Assembly (NCBI GenBank): GCA_034439915.1
Contig: JAWXBI010000325.1
Span: forward strand, 1-11,482
DNA: 11,482 bases
Direction: 5' to 3'
Source of the DNA: JADJLQ01 sp034439915
GTDB taxonomy: Bacteria > Bacteroidota > Bacteroidia > Chitinophagales > Saprospiraceae
The notes beneath the pieces were generated by a model that made no database searches, was not told the origin of the DNA, and was given only the letters and a program-made list of their open reading frames with translations. This document shows positions 1-8,107 of the stretch, piece after piece. Position 1 is the stretch's first letter. Every line of letters begins with the position of its first letter. A program made the translations under genes and the position numbers.

Positions 1-738
1 ACATTTGATTTTATAGAAGACCCCAGACATTTTAGATTTCCGCTTTTTGGTTTATATTGCAATCCTGATGAGTTAATAATAAATACCGAAAAGAAAATTT
101 CGTTATATGAATGGAAATTAAAAAATAAGTTTTGTTGTATTGTTGTTTCTAACCCAAATGCGAAAGAAAGAATTGAATTTTATACAGAATTATCTAAATA
201 TAAGACGATAGATTCAGGGGGGAAGTGGAATAATAACGTAGAAATCGGTCCGTCTCATATAGATAAATTGAATTTTATTAGAAACTATAAGTTTGTAATT
301 TCTTTTGAGAATTCATCATATCCGGGTTATACTACTGAAAAAATTATTGAACCGTTAATGATAAATTCTATTCCAATTTACTGGGGTAATCCTTTAATAG
401 AAAAAGATATTAATTTAGGACGGATAATAAACGTGCATAGTTATGATAGTATTAACGATGTAATACAAGAAATTATCGCAATTGATAATGATGATTTGCT
501 GGCCTTAGAAATAGTAAATGCTCCGATTTTTAATAATAATAAAATACCGGATCAAATTAATAAGTCTGAGATGTTGAAATTTCTGATAAAAGCTGTTGAG
601 AATAATAATATGCCAGTTGGGCAATCCATATTTGGCAAAATGAGTATTGTTATCTGTAAGATTTTATTATGGTGTAGGAGAATGAAAAATGGTTTAAAGC
701 ATTATTGGATTATAGAGTCAAATACAAAGAAAAGTTAA
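1..738 (+). CDS. GT10 family glycosyltransferase (alpha-1,3-fucosyltransferase type), 3' part
   Basis: The frame is open from the first base to TAA at 736-738, giving 245 visible residues; the start lies left of the window. The GT10 donor-binding signature is clear at visible residues 98-115 (FVISFENSSYPGYTTEKI), followed by IPIYWGNP at 124-131. Both blocks are hallmarks of bacterial and eukaryotic alpha-1,3/4-fucosyltransferases, GT-B enzymes that move fucose from GDP-fucose to a GlcNAc- or Glc-containing acceptor. The tail has a short hydrophobic stretch (IVICKILLW) followed by Arg/Lys, which could associate with the membrane as in Helicobacter FucTs; this is inference. A TTG at 268 could be mistaken for a start, but the conserved sequence upstream (for example CCIVVSNPNAKERIEF, typical of the region before the motif) shows the gene extends left. 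Family is confident; donor and acceptor are not known. Confidence 0.9.
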   Translation, partial: TFDFIEDPRHFRFPLFGLYCNPDELIINTEKKISLYEWKLKNKFCCIVVSNPNAKERIEFYTELSKYKTIDSGGKWNNNVEIGPSHIDKLNFIRNYKFVISFENSSYPGYTTEKIIEPLMINSIPIYWGNPLIEKDINLGRIINVHSYDSINDVIQEIIAIDNDDLLALEIVNAPIFNNNKIPDQINKSEMLKFLIKAVENNNMPVGQSIFGKMSIVICKILLWCRRMKNGLKHYWIIESNTKKS

Positions 739-803
739 AAATTTGTCAGTACCTGTGATTTTTGGGCCAGACAAAATTAGTGATATTTATTTATAAGCAT
801 GAT

Positions 804-1580
804 ATGAAAGTGGTCATTTTTGCCGGGGGATTAGGTACCCGGTTGGCTGAAGAAACTGAATCCAGGCCAAAGCCAATGGTGGAGATTGGAGGAAAACCCA
901 TACTCTGGCATATAATGAAAACATATAGTCACTATGGGTTCAATGATTTTATTATTTGTCTTGGATACAAAGGATTTTTAATCAAAGAATATTTTATGAA
1001 TTATTTTATCCATAATTCAGATATGACCATTGAACTGCAAAACAATACAGTGAATATTCATTATACTCAAACTGAATCATTTAAGGTGACATTAATTGAT
1101 ACAGGATTAAATACAAAAACCGCTGGTCGTTTACAACGAATTAAGTCATACGTAGGGCAGGAGCCATTTATGCTTACTTATGGCGATGGTGTTTGTGATA
1201 TTAATATTAATGAATTAGTCAAATTTCATACTGAGCATGGAAAGCTAGCGACAGTAAGTGCTATTCAACCTGAAGCAAGGTTTGGAGGCATGGAATTCCA
1301 AGCAGACCATGAAGTTCGCATATTTAAGGAAAAACCTACAGGAGATGGTCAATGGATCAATGGTGGATATTTTGTGTTGTCCCCAGGAGTTTTTGATTAC
1401 CTGATTCCTCAAGCTGATCAAATCATGTGGGAAGAAGGTCCATTGGAATCACTTAGTAAAAATGGACAATTGATGGCATATCAACATCACGGTTTTTGGA
1501 AGTGTATGGATGCTATGCGCGATAAAATTGAATTGGAAGCATTGTGGCAATCGGGGAAAGCAAAATGGAAAGTTTGGTAA
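804..1580 (+). CDS. rfbF: Glucose-1-phosphate cytidylyltransferase
   Basis: Makes CDP-glucose from CTP and glucose-1-phosphate, the entry step to CDP-deoxysugars, in the cytosol. The 258-residue product has the nucleotidyltransferase signature GGLGTRLAEETESRPKPM at residues 8-25 with the expected Lys23, a second nucleotide/metal region YGDGVCDI around 126-133, and the late block FKEKPTGDGQWINGGYF typical of RfbF. Length matches the family (about 257). I chose ATG 804 rather than the in-frame TTG at 762, because family members begin MKxVIFAGGLGTR and the 14 extra residues match nothing. There is no Shine-Dalgarno motif, as for most genes here. It is separated from the fucosyltransferase by 65 nt and from rfbG by only 3 nt, so it is probably the first gene of the CDP-sugar cassette. 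Confidence 0.96.
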   Translation: MKVVIFAGGLGTRLAEETESRPKPMVEIGGKPILWHIMKTYSHYGFNDFIICLGYKGFLIKEYFMNYFIHNSDMTIELQNNTVNIHYTQTESFKVTLIDTGLNTKTAGRLQRIKSYVGQEPFMLTYGDGVCDININELVKFHTEHGKLATVSAIQPEARFGGMEFQADHEVRIFKEKPTGDGQWINGGYFVLSPGVFDYLIPQADQIMWEEGPLESLSKNGQLMAYQHHGFWKCMDAMRDKIELEALWQSGKAKWKVW

Positions 1581-1583
1581 AAA

Positions 1584-2687
1584 ATGCATTTTAATAATAT
1601 CTATCAGGGGAAGAAAGTATTTATATCTGGTCATACTGGATTTAAAGGCAGTTGGTTGTTGTCCTGGCTTCATTTGCTTGGTGCAAAAGTCAAAGGATAT
1701 GCATTAGCTCCAAAACCAGAACATAAACTTTTTAAATATTTAAATGGTGAAACTCTTTGCGAGTCGACTTTTCACGATATTCTTAATTATCAGGAATTGG
1801 AATCAAACTTATTGGAGTTTCAACCTGATTATATATTTCATCTGGCTGCACAACCTTTAGTTCGATATTCTTATGAACACCCATTGGAAACTTTCAATGT
1901 CAATGTTATTGGGACTGCCAATTTATTAAATACACTCAGAAAACTTTCCAAACCCTGCGTAACCCTGGTAATCACCACGGACAAGGTGTATCATAACCGC
2001 GAATGGCCCTATCCATATCGGGAAGAAGATCAATTGGGTGGATTCGATCCATATAGTTCGAGTAAAGCTTGTGCTGAATTTGTTACTTCTTCTTTTAGGG
2101 CTTCTTATTTTAATCGAAGCAACCTTAAAGTTCATAATAAATCAATTGTTACGACTAGGGCAGGTAATGTAATTGGTGGAGGAGATTGGGCTATGGATAG
2201 AATCGTACCAGATCTTATTCGTGCTTTTGAAAATCACGAAGAGGTAATTCTGCGGAACCCATTTGCTATCAGGCCATGGCAGCACATCCTGGAACCCTTA
2301 CATGCATATTTATTATTGGGTCAAAAAGTAACTGAAGACCCGGATAAGTATCATACTGAATATAACTTTGGGCCTTACCCTTATGATTCTTTAACGGTAG
2401 AGCAGATGGTCAAGCATGCAATAAAAATCTGGCATGGTGGAAGCTACAAAATTGTGAATAGTGATAAAAACCCACACGAAGCTGGCTTGCTCAAACTTGA
2501 TATCAGTCGCGCTAATTCAGATTTAGGTTGGAGACCAGTTTATACATCTTTGGAAGCAATTACTAAAACGATATCCTGGTACCAGCAATTTGACTTGAAT
2601 AATGCTTACAAACTTATCGAAGAAAATATTTTTGAATTTATAGAACAGTATGAGCAAATGACGAGGTTTGATAACAATATCCAATGA
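1584..2687 (+). CDS. rfbG: CDP-glucose 4,6-dehydratase
   Basis: Converts CDP-glucose to CDP-4-keto-6-deoxyglucose using tightly bound NAD+, the common intermediate for CDP-linked 6-deoxy and 3,6-dideoxy sugars. The 367-residue product is an extended SDR: the glycine motif GHTGFKG is at residues 16-22, the dehydratase Thr-Asp-Lys triad (TTDKVY) at 131-136, and the catalytic YSSSK at 157-161. The TTDK triad separates 4,6-dehydratases from simple epimerases, and the N-terminus (YQGKKVFISGHTGFKGSWL) is characteristic of RfbG. It starts 3 nt after rfbF and its TGA overlaps the ATG of the following epimerase gene (ATGA at 2684-2687), so translation is probably coupled. Confidence 0.96.
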   Translation: MHFNNIYQGKKVFISGHTGFKGSWLLSWLHLLGAKVKGYALAPKPEHKLFKYLNGETLCESTFHDILNYQELESNLLEFQPDYIFHLAAQPLVRYSYEHPLETFNVNVIGTANLLNTLRKLSKPCVTLVITTDKVYHNREWPYPYREEDQLGGFDPYSSSKACAEFVTSSFRASYFNRSNLKVHNKSIVTTRAGNVIGGGDWAMDRIVPDLIRAFENHEEVILRNPFAIRPWQHILEPLHAYLLLGQKVTEDPDKYHTEYNFGPYPYDSLTVEQMVKHAIKIWHGGSYKIVNSDKNPHEAGLLKLDISRANSDLGWRPVYTSLEAITKTISWYQQFDLNNAYKLIEENIFEFIEQYEQMTRFDNNIQ

Positions 2688-3232
2688 TCTTTACGCAATT
2701 ACCATTGGATGGTGCGTATCTTATTGAACCGGAGATATTTCAGGATGACAGAGGTTCATTTTACCGCTATTATTGCGAGAATGAATTCAAACAGATCGGA
2801 CACTCCGGACATTGGGTTCAGTTAAATCATTCTAAAACCAGGAATCAGGGTACCATTCGTGGAATGCATTTTCAACTTCCACCTTATGCTGAAATTAAAA
2901 TGGTTAAATGTATCGCCGGCCGGATTTTAGATGTCATAATAGATATTAGAAACTCATCTCCTACTTTCCTGCAATGGACGGGAATCGAACTTTCAGCAAC
3001 AAACAATCGTATGCTTTATATTCCACAAGGTTTTGCGCACGGCTTTCAAACACTAACTGACGATTGTGAATTGATTTATCACCACAGTGCTTTTTATGTG
3101 AAAGGGTCTGAAAGCGGCATCCGATGGGATGATCCCCTGATCAGCATCACCTGGCCTTTGCCACCGTCCAATCTATCCGAAAGGGACAAACAACATGCTT
3201 ATTTGTCAAATCAGTTTACCGATATTAAATAG
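2684..3232 (+). CDS. RmlC-type sugar nucleotide 3,5-epimerase (dTDP-4-dehydrorhamnose 3,5-epimerase family)
   Basis: A 182-residue cupin enzyme expected to epimerise C3 and/or C5 of a 4-keto-6-deoxyhexose nucleotide. Family landmarks are in place: DDRGSF at 21-26, RGMHFQ at 59-64 with the catalytic base His62, RILDVIIDIR at 80-89, PQGFAHGF at 114-121, and Tyr132 in the LIY segment, which corresponds to the general acid of RmlC. Tyr138, also conserved in true 3,5-epimerases, is present, so the active site looks complete. The substrate is inferred to be CDP-linked rather than dTDP-linked because the gene overlaps rfbG by 4 nt and no rmlA/rmlB is in the window. Whether it acts at C3, C5 or both, and before or after C-methylation, cannot be read from the sequence; TylCVII/EvaD-like 5-epimerases belong to the same fold. 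Confidence 0.88.
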   Translation: MIFTQLPLDGAYLIEPEIFQDDRGSFYRYYCENEFKQIGHSGHWVQLNHSKTRNQGTIRGMHFQLPPYAEIKMVKCIAGRILDVIIDIRNSSPTFLQWTGIELSATNNRMLYIPQGFAHGFQTLTDDCELIYHHSAFYVKGSESGIRWDDPLISITWPLPPSNLSERDKQHAYLSNQFTDIK

Positions 3233-3238
3233 TATAGC

Positions 3239-4474
3239 ATGAATTGCAGGTTTTGTAAAACTACTCTACAACACGAATTCATTAATTTAGGCCATGCCCC
3301 GGCCTCCAACTCATTTTTGACGACGGCCCAGTTAAACACACCCGAAGTTTATTATCCCCTCAAAGTATTTGTTTGCCATCAATGTTTCCTCGTGCAGATT
3401 GATGAATACCAGTCATCCGCCAGTATTTTTAATGATGAATATGTTTATTTTTCTTCGTATTCCACCAGCTGGCTCAACCATGCCCGGCATTATACCGAGA
3501 TGATGACACAACGGTTTGCCTTGGGGACACAGTCTTCCGTAATGGAAATCGCATCCAATGACGGTTATCTTTTACAGTATTTCGCCGAAAAAAATATCCC
3601 GGTTACCGGCATTGAACCGACAAAGAACACCGCTGAAATAGCATTGGGTAAGGGAATTCCGACCATTGTCGATTTTTTTGGAACCCGACTTGCTGCACAG
3701 TTGGTGACCGAAGACCGGCAGGCGGATTTACTGGTGGGTAATAATGTGCTGGCCCATGTCCCCGACATCGTAGACTTTGTGGCAGGCATGAAAATTGTTT
3801 TAAAACCAGGAGGAATTATCACCCTGGAATTTCCGCACCTTGTCCGGCTGATCGATGGCAACCAGTTTGATACTATTTATCACGAACATTATTCCTACCT
3901 CTCTTTTTACACGGTAAAGAGGATATTTGCGGCACAACTACTTGAAATATTTGACGTGGAAGAACTAACTACCCATGGAGGTTCCCTGCGGATATTTGCA
4001 CGGCATGCCGGCCATACAGAGCTAAAGATTTCGCCCCGGGTCGGAGAGATGGAAGAGCTGGAAATGCAAAAAGGCATCACTTCACTGGAATATTATACCG
4101 GGTTTCAGCAAACGACTTTGAAAACTAAACTGGAATTGCTTGATTTTTTGATCAAACAAAAAGCCGCCGGGAAAAAAGTAGCAGCCTATGGTGCAGCTGC
4201 TAAAGGAAATACCCTGCTCAATTTCTGCGGCGTTAAAAGTGACTTGATTGATTTTGTCGTGGATGCCAATCCCAATAAACAAAACAAATTCTTACCGGCG
4301 AGCCATATACCGGTGATGGATGAAAACCATTTGAAGAATGAAAAATCAGATTATGTGATCATTCTTCCCTGGAACCTAAAGGAAGAAATCATGCATCAGC
4401 TTGAATACATCCATCAATGGGGGGGGAAATTTGTCTTACCCATCCCTTCCTTAAAAATAGATCAGGAGCATTGA
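3239..4474 (+). CDS. Sugar C-methyltransferase, TylCIII/NovU type, SAM-dependent
   Basis: This 411-residue protein has the three-part build of deoxysugar C-methyltransferases. An N-terminal zinc module has Cys3, Cys6, Cys46 and Cys49. A class I SAM domain carries VMEIASNDGYLL at 101-112 and GIEPTKN at 124-130. A Rossmann-like C-terminal domain carries AYGAAAKGNTLLNF around 317-330. The active-site block YHEHYSYLS at 214-222 matches the Tyr-x-Glu-His region described for the C-3 methyltransferase TcaB9, where the His is the proposed base. Family members methylate the carbon next to the keto group of an NDP-4-keto sugar, usually C3. Following rfbF, rfbG and an epimerase by 6 nt, it probably makes a CDP-3-C-methyl-4-keto-6-deoxyhexose. 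Its base composition is clearly richer in G+C than the flanking glycosyltransferase genes (32 of 60 at 3481-3540, hand count). Confidence 0.93.
   Translation: MNCRFCKTTLQHEFINLGHAPASNSFLTTAQLNTPEVYYPLKVFVCHQCFLVQIDEYQSSASIFNDEYVYFSSYSTSWLNHARHYTEMMTQRFALGTQSSVMEIASNDGYLLQYFAEKNIPVTGIEPTKNTAEIALGKGIPTIVDFFGTRLAAQLVTEDRQADLLVGNNVLAHVPDIVDFVAGMKIVLKPGGIITLEFPHLVRLIDGNQFDTIYHEHYSYLSFYTVKRIFAAQLLEIFDVEELTTHGGSLRIFARHAGHTELKISPRVGEMEELEMQKGITSLEYYTGFQQTTLKTKLELLDFLIKQKAAGKKVAAYGAAAKGNTLLNFCGVKSDLIDFVVDANPNKQNKFLPASHIPVMDENHLKNEKSDYVIILPWNLKEEIMHQLEYIHQWGGKFVLPIPSLKIDQEH
4464..4474 (+). promoter_or_regulatory. Overlapping stop/TTG start junction that decides the SDR start
   Basis: The methyltransferase stop TGA (4472-4474) is nested in a TTG start codon (4471-4473) for the next gene, forming a TTGA overlap. 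An AGGAG lies at 4464-4468 but is only two bases from the TTG, closer than a standard ribosome binding site. Reinitiation by the terminating ribosome is the simplest reading. No ATG near the start of the homologous sequence exists, and residues from TTG onward (KLLVTGVTGFIG) begin exactly where an SDR should. Confidence 0.65.
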
Positions 4475-5340
4475 AATTATTGGTCACAGGCGTCACCGGA
4501 TTTATTGGCAACTATGTCGTCCAGGAATTATTGAAGCGAAACTATTCGGTTATCGCCACCTCCGTTTCTGAAAACAAAGCAAAACAGTATTCCTGGTTTA
4601 CAGAGGTAGAATACCTGCCTTTTGATTTCGGATCTTTGGATTCCCACACCGATTATTTTAATTTTTTTGGTAGACCGGATGCCCTAATTCACTTGGCCTG
4701 GGAGGGCCTCCCTAATTATAAATCGTCCTTCCACCTGGAAACCAATCTGCCCAGGCACATAGCATTTCTGGACAATATGATAAGGCATGGCCTTGACGAT
4801 ATTTCGGTTGCCGGAACCTGTTTAGAATATGGGATGAAGGAAGGTCCTCTAAATGAAGGAATGCCATCATCACCGGTGAATCCCTATGCCCTGGCCAAAG
4901 ACAAGCTGCGGATAGAACTCGACAGGCTCCGTCAACAAAAGGAATTTCAGTTGAAATGGGTACGCCTGTTTTATATGTACGGTGCGGGGCAAAACCCCAA
5001 TTCCTTGCTTTCTCAACTGGAAAAAGCCCTTCGGCAGGGCGATGAGGTGTTTAATATGAGTGGCGGGGAACAAAAAAGGGATTTTTTAACTGTAGAAACT
5101 ATGGCTGAATACCTGGTGGAGATAGCGGTCCAAAAGGAGGTAACCGGAATAATAAATTGTTGCAGTGGTCAACCGGTCACCGTTAAAAAATTGGTGGAAA
5201 ATTACCTGACAGAAAATAACAAGAAGATTTCGCTCAACCTGGGTTATTATCCATATCCGGATTATGAACCAATGGAATTTTGGGGCGATGTGACCAAGCT
5301 TAATAAAATTATAAATACGAATACCAGAGACTATGAATGA
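4471..5340 (+). CDS. NAD(P)-dependent extended SDR, probable CDP-4-ketosugar reductase or epimerase
   Basis: A 289-residue product read from TTG 4471. The Rossmann glycine motif GVTGFIG (Gly7, Gly10, Gly13) sits at the very start, the Ser/Thr position is Thr116 in VAGTCLEYG, and the catalytic pair is YALAK at 139-143. Late in the protein, KRDFLTVETMAEYLVE matches the RDF(I/L)xVxD region of the family. It resembles the single-domain reductases that finish CDP-deoxysugars (RfbJ-like) and 4-ketoreductases of branched sugars, so its likely job is reducing C4 of the C-methylated keto sugar; that is inference from place and family. It overlaps the C-methyltransferase by 4 nt and the CmcI-like gene by 8 nt. 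A TTG 54 nt upstream would add 18 residues unlike any SDR N-terminus and was rejected. Confidence 0.87.
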   Translation: MKLLVTGVTGFIGNYVVQELLKRNYSVIATSVSENKAKQYSWFTEVEYLPFDFGSLDSHTDYFNFFGRPDALIHLAWEGLPNYKSSFHLETNLPRHIAFLDNMIRHGLDDISVAGTCLEYGMKEGPLNEGMPSSPVNPYALAKDKLRIELDRLRQQKEFQLKWVRLFYMYGAGQNPNSLLSQLEKALRQGDEVFNMSGGEQKRDFLTVETMAEYLVEIAVQKEVTGIINCCSGQPVTVKKLVENYLTENNKKISLNLGYYPYPDYEPMEFWGDVTKLNKIINTNTRDYE

Positions 5341-6064
5341 GATATTAAACTTCAAAAAAGAAGTAGAAGAAAATATTGCGGCCCAGGGAAATAATGCAGT
5401 TCTTAAGAATGCAGGGGCGGCTTTTATGGAAGCATCTGTCCGCTCACGATATTCCTACAACTTTACCTGGCTCGGCCGGCCTATTATCCAATATCCCCAG
5501 GATATCCTGGCTATCCAGGAAATCATTTACCGGGTGCAACCCGATTTAATCATTGAAACAGGGATCGCTCATGGAGGCTCGTTGATTTTGCATGCCTCTA
5601 TTTGTGAGCTGATCGGTAAAGGAGAAGTGTTGGGTATTGATATTGATATCCGGGAGCATAATAAAACAGAAATTCTCAACCACCGGATGATAAATCGGAT
5701 TTCCATGATTCAGGGTTCATCTGTTGCACCCGACGTAATTAACTCCGTGAAAGAAAAGGTCAAAGGCAAGAGCAGCGTAATGGTTATTTTGGATTCCAAT
5801 CACACCCATGAGCACGTAGTAGAGGAACTTAAAGCATATGCCCCCTTCGTCACCAAAGACAGTTACCTGATTGTGTTGGATACTATTATAGAAGATTTAC
5901 CGGGAGATTTTTACCAGGACCGGCCTTGGGGAATTGGCAATAATCCTAAGACAGCAGTCTTTGAATTTTTGTCCCGGAATAAAAACTTTATGAATGACTT
6001 TAATATGGATAATAAATTAATGATCAGTGTGGCGCCAAACGGGTATTTAAAGAGGAAAGATTAA
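5333..6064 (+). CDS. CmcI / cephalosporin-hydroxylase family SAM-dependent methyltransferase
   Basis: The 243-residue product matches the CmcI family: YNFTWLGRPIIQYPQD at 42-57, the SAM-binding loop IETGIAHGGS at 74-83, GIDIDIR at 101-107, and LDSNHTHEHV at 153-162, whose Asp probably helps bind the divalent metal. Despite the historical name, many members are O-methyltransferases; mycobacterial rhamnosyl O-methyltransferases share this fold. At the end of a CDP-deoxysugar cassette it most plausibly O-methylates the finished sugar or residue, but no experiment-level evidence is visible. The ATG at 5333 overlaps the preceding SDR by 8 nt, arguing for cotranscription. A second, ruined relative lies at 7495-8102. 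This copy is intact and closes with GYLKRKD, the end form shared with the ruined copy. Confidence 0.9.
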   Translation: MNEILNFKKEVEENIAAQGNNAVLKNAGAAFMEASVRSRYSYNFTWLGRPIIQYPQDILAIQEIIYRVQPDLIIETGIAHGGSLILHASICELIGKGEVLGIDIDIREHNKTEILNHRMINRISMIQGSSVAPDVINSVKEKVKGKSSVMVILDSNHTHEHVVEELKAYAPFVTKDSYLIVLDTIIEDLPGDFYQDRPWGIGNNPKTAVFEFLSRNKNFMNDFNMDNKLMISVAPNGYLKRKD

Positions 6065-6172
6065 ATGAGTCTTGATCAAGTCGTTGTTCGTATTCAGCTA
6101 ATGAAACCACTAAGTGATTAGAAGCTGAGACATCTCCAGCCTCAAAAAAGCTAACTTTTATTAAAATTTGAA

Positions 6173-6211
6173 CCACAGGCGAAGCGTGCTGTTGTGGAGG
6201 AGTTGAACTCC
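6173..6211. repeat. Two adjacent small stem-loops
   Basis: CCACAG (6173-6178) can pair with TTGTGG (6192-6197) around a 13-nt loop, with one G-T pair. Immediately after it GGAGTT-G-AACTCC (6199-6211) is a perfect 6+6 inverted repeat with a one-base centre. No run of T follows, so these are not good intrinsic terminators. They look more like a REP-type or dispersed intergenic element. Copy number elsewhere in the genome is unknown. Confidence 0.45.
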
Positions 6212-6227
6212 GACTTTGGAAAATATT
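6191..6227 (+). repeat. 37-nt diverged direct repeat, copy 1
   Basis: Aligns without gaps to 6285-6321; by hand count 28 of 37 positions match. Both copies start GTTG, share GGAG, and end in AAATATT. This copy contains the perfect GGAGTT/AACTCC inverted repeat and ends in CCGACTTTGG, whose exact reverse complement occurs at 6336-6345. Confidence 0.55.
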
Positions 6228-6284
6228 AAGCAGGTTTGAATCAGATAAATGGATTAATTGGCATGCAACCCTTTAACGCTTTTT

Positions 6285-6321
6285 GTTGAGGAGAAGCTTG
6301 ACTTCGACCGTGAAAAATATT
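6285..6321 (+). repeat. 37-nt diverged direct repeat, copy 2
   Basis: Second copy, starting 94 nt after the first. Its centre GAAGCTTGACTTC (6293-6305) keeps a GAAG/CTTC stem. Relative to copy 1 one pair changed from G-C to A-T with pairing retained, while two inner pairs weakened. It could be a decayed duplicate of a small hairpin element. Confidence 0.5.
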
Positions 6322-6335
6322 TTTAGAATTAATAG

Positions 6336-6345
6336 CCAAAGTCGG
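6336..6345 (-). repeat. 10-bp inverted partner of repeat copy 1
   Basis: CCAAAGTCGG is the exact reverse complement of CCGACTTTGG at 6210-6219, about 116 nt upstream. Together they bracket most of the repeat-bearing spacer and might mark the ends of a small decayed element, but ten bases can match by chance. Confidence 0.35.
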
Positions 6346-6369
6346 TAAAATTTAAACATAAATAAATTC

Positions 6370-6393
6370 TTTGCGACTTTGCGCCTTTGCGTG
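6370..6393 (+). repeat. Three-unit TTTGCG tandem repeat (8-nt period)
   Basis: TTTGCGAC, TTTGCGCC and TTTGCGTG follow one another at 6370, 6378 and 6386, then GAAACC. From general familiarity, this CTTTGCG-type run ending in GTGAAA is a common dispersed motif in Bacteroidota intergenic DNA; I cannot count copies here. It ends 17 nt before the ATG of the Wzt pseudogene. Confidence 0.6.
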
Positions 6394-6410
6394 AAACCTA
6401 CAGTAAGCGA

Positions 6411-7494
<1,084 letters not shown>

Positions 7495-8102
7495 TACAAT
7501 TTTACATGGCTAGGAAGGCCCATTATTCACTATCCGCAAGATATGGTGGCTCTGCAGGAAATAATTTGGTAAATCAAGTCCGATTTGGTTATTGAAACTG
7601 GAGTATCACATGGTGGATATATAATTTTTTATGCTTCGATTTTAGAACTAATAGATAACGGTGAAGTTTTAGGAATTGATATTGATATAAGGGCTCACAA
7701 CAGATTAGCAATTGAATCTCATGATATGAATAGGAGAATTAAATTAATTCAAGGGTCCTCAATTTCAGATGAGGTGATTCAACTAGTAAAAAAGGAATCA
7801 TAGGGATAGGAAGAAAGTATTGGTTTTGCTAGAACTAATCACATACTCAACCATGTTCTGGAGGAGATGAAATTGTATAGTTCAATTGTAACATTTGGAA
7901 GTTATCTAGTAGTTTTTGACACGGTGGTGGAAGATTTACCGCAAGAAGCAAATATAAGTAGGCCATGGGGAAAAGTAAATAACCAAAGTCTGCAGCAAGA
8001 GAATTTTTAAAAGCAAAATTGAATTTTGAGGTTGATTTTTCCATTCAAAACAAACTTTTAATCACAGGTGCTCCCGAAGGATACCTGAAACGCATTAAAT
8101 AA
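7495..8102 (+). pseudogene. Second CmcI-family methyltransferase, N-terminally truncated and decayed
   Basis: Begins in frame with the Wzt remnant at YNFTWLGRP, which corresponds to residue 42 of the intact copy at 5333-6064, so the first 41 residues are missing. Over the first 41 aligned residues 29 match by hand. Lesions in order: nonsense TAA 7570-7572; a +1 (or -2) shift in or after the six-A run 7788-7793, with TAG 7801-7803; a -1 shift near 7835, inside the Asp-Ser-Asn-His site; and a -1 shift near 7984-7985. Read through them, the protein continues VLVLLE..NHILNHVLEEM, VVFDTVVEDLPQEA, SRPWGKVNN, KSAAREFLKAKLNF and ends GAPEGYLKRIK at TAA 8100-8102. It is much more AT-rich than the intact copy (15/60 at 7621-7680 versus 25/60 in the matching stretch 5581-5640), so it is not a recent tandem duplicate. 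Confidence 0.88.
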
Positions 8103-8107
8103 AAAGT

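Larger units (their letters stand above)
6065..6410 (+). other. Gene-free interval with hairpins and short repeats
   Basis: 346 nt between the intact CmcI-like gene and the Wzt pseudogene. The longest start-to-stop reading directly after the previous stop (ATG 6065 to TAG 6119-6121, 18 codons) has no recognisable content. The interval holds a CTTGATCAAG palindrome (6071-6080), a stem CCACAG/TTGTGG (6173-6178 with 6192-6197), two diverged 37-nt direct repeats, a distant 10-bp inverted pair (6210-6219 with 6336-6345) and the TTTGCG repeat. No convincing Bacteroidota promoter (TTTG, about 19 nt, TAnnTTTG) or U-tract terminator was found. It looks like repeat-laden spacer or debris from rearrangement. 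Confidence 0.6.

Noticed and set aside
742..764. Possible Bacteroidota promoter before rfbF (TTTG at 742-745, GATTTTTG at 757-764)
   Set aside because: The spacing is only 11 nt, far from the usual 19-20, and the -7 element lacks its first T. AT-rich sequence gives such matches by chance.
762..803. Upstream TTG start extending rfbF by 14 residues
   Set aside because: RfbF proteins begin directly with the strand MKxVIFAGG; the extension has no family match and ATG 804 gives the normal length.
6071..6080. CTTGATCAAG perfect palindrome as an operator or terminator
   Set aside because: It is close to the stop of the cassette but is only 10 bp with no central loop or T-tract, so neither a terminator nor an operator call is supported.
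6065..6121. 18-codon open reading immediately after the CmcI-like stop
   Set aside because: Too short, no recognisable sequence, no ribosome binding site, and located in repeat-bearing spacer.
7585..7803. Stand-alone 72-residue methyltransferase gene
   Set aside because: It is the middle piece of the decayed second CmcI copy between a nonsense codon and a frameshift; on its own it lacks most of the catalytic domain.
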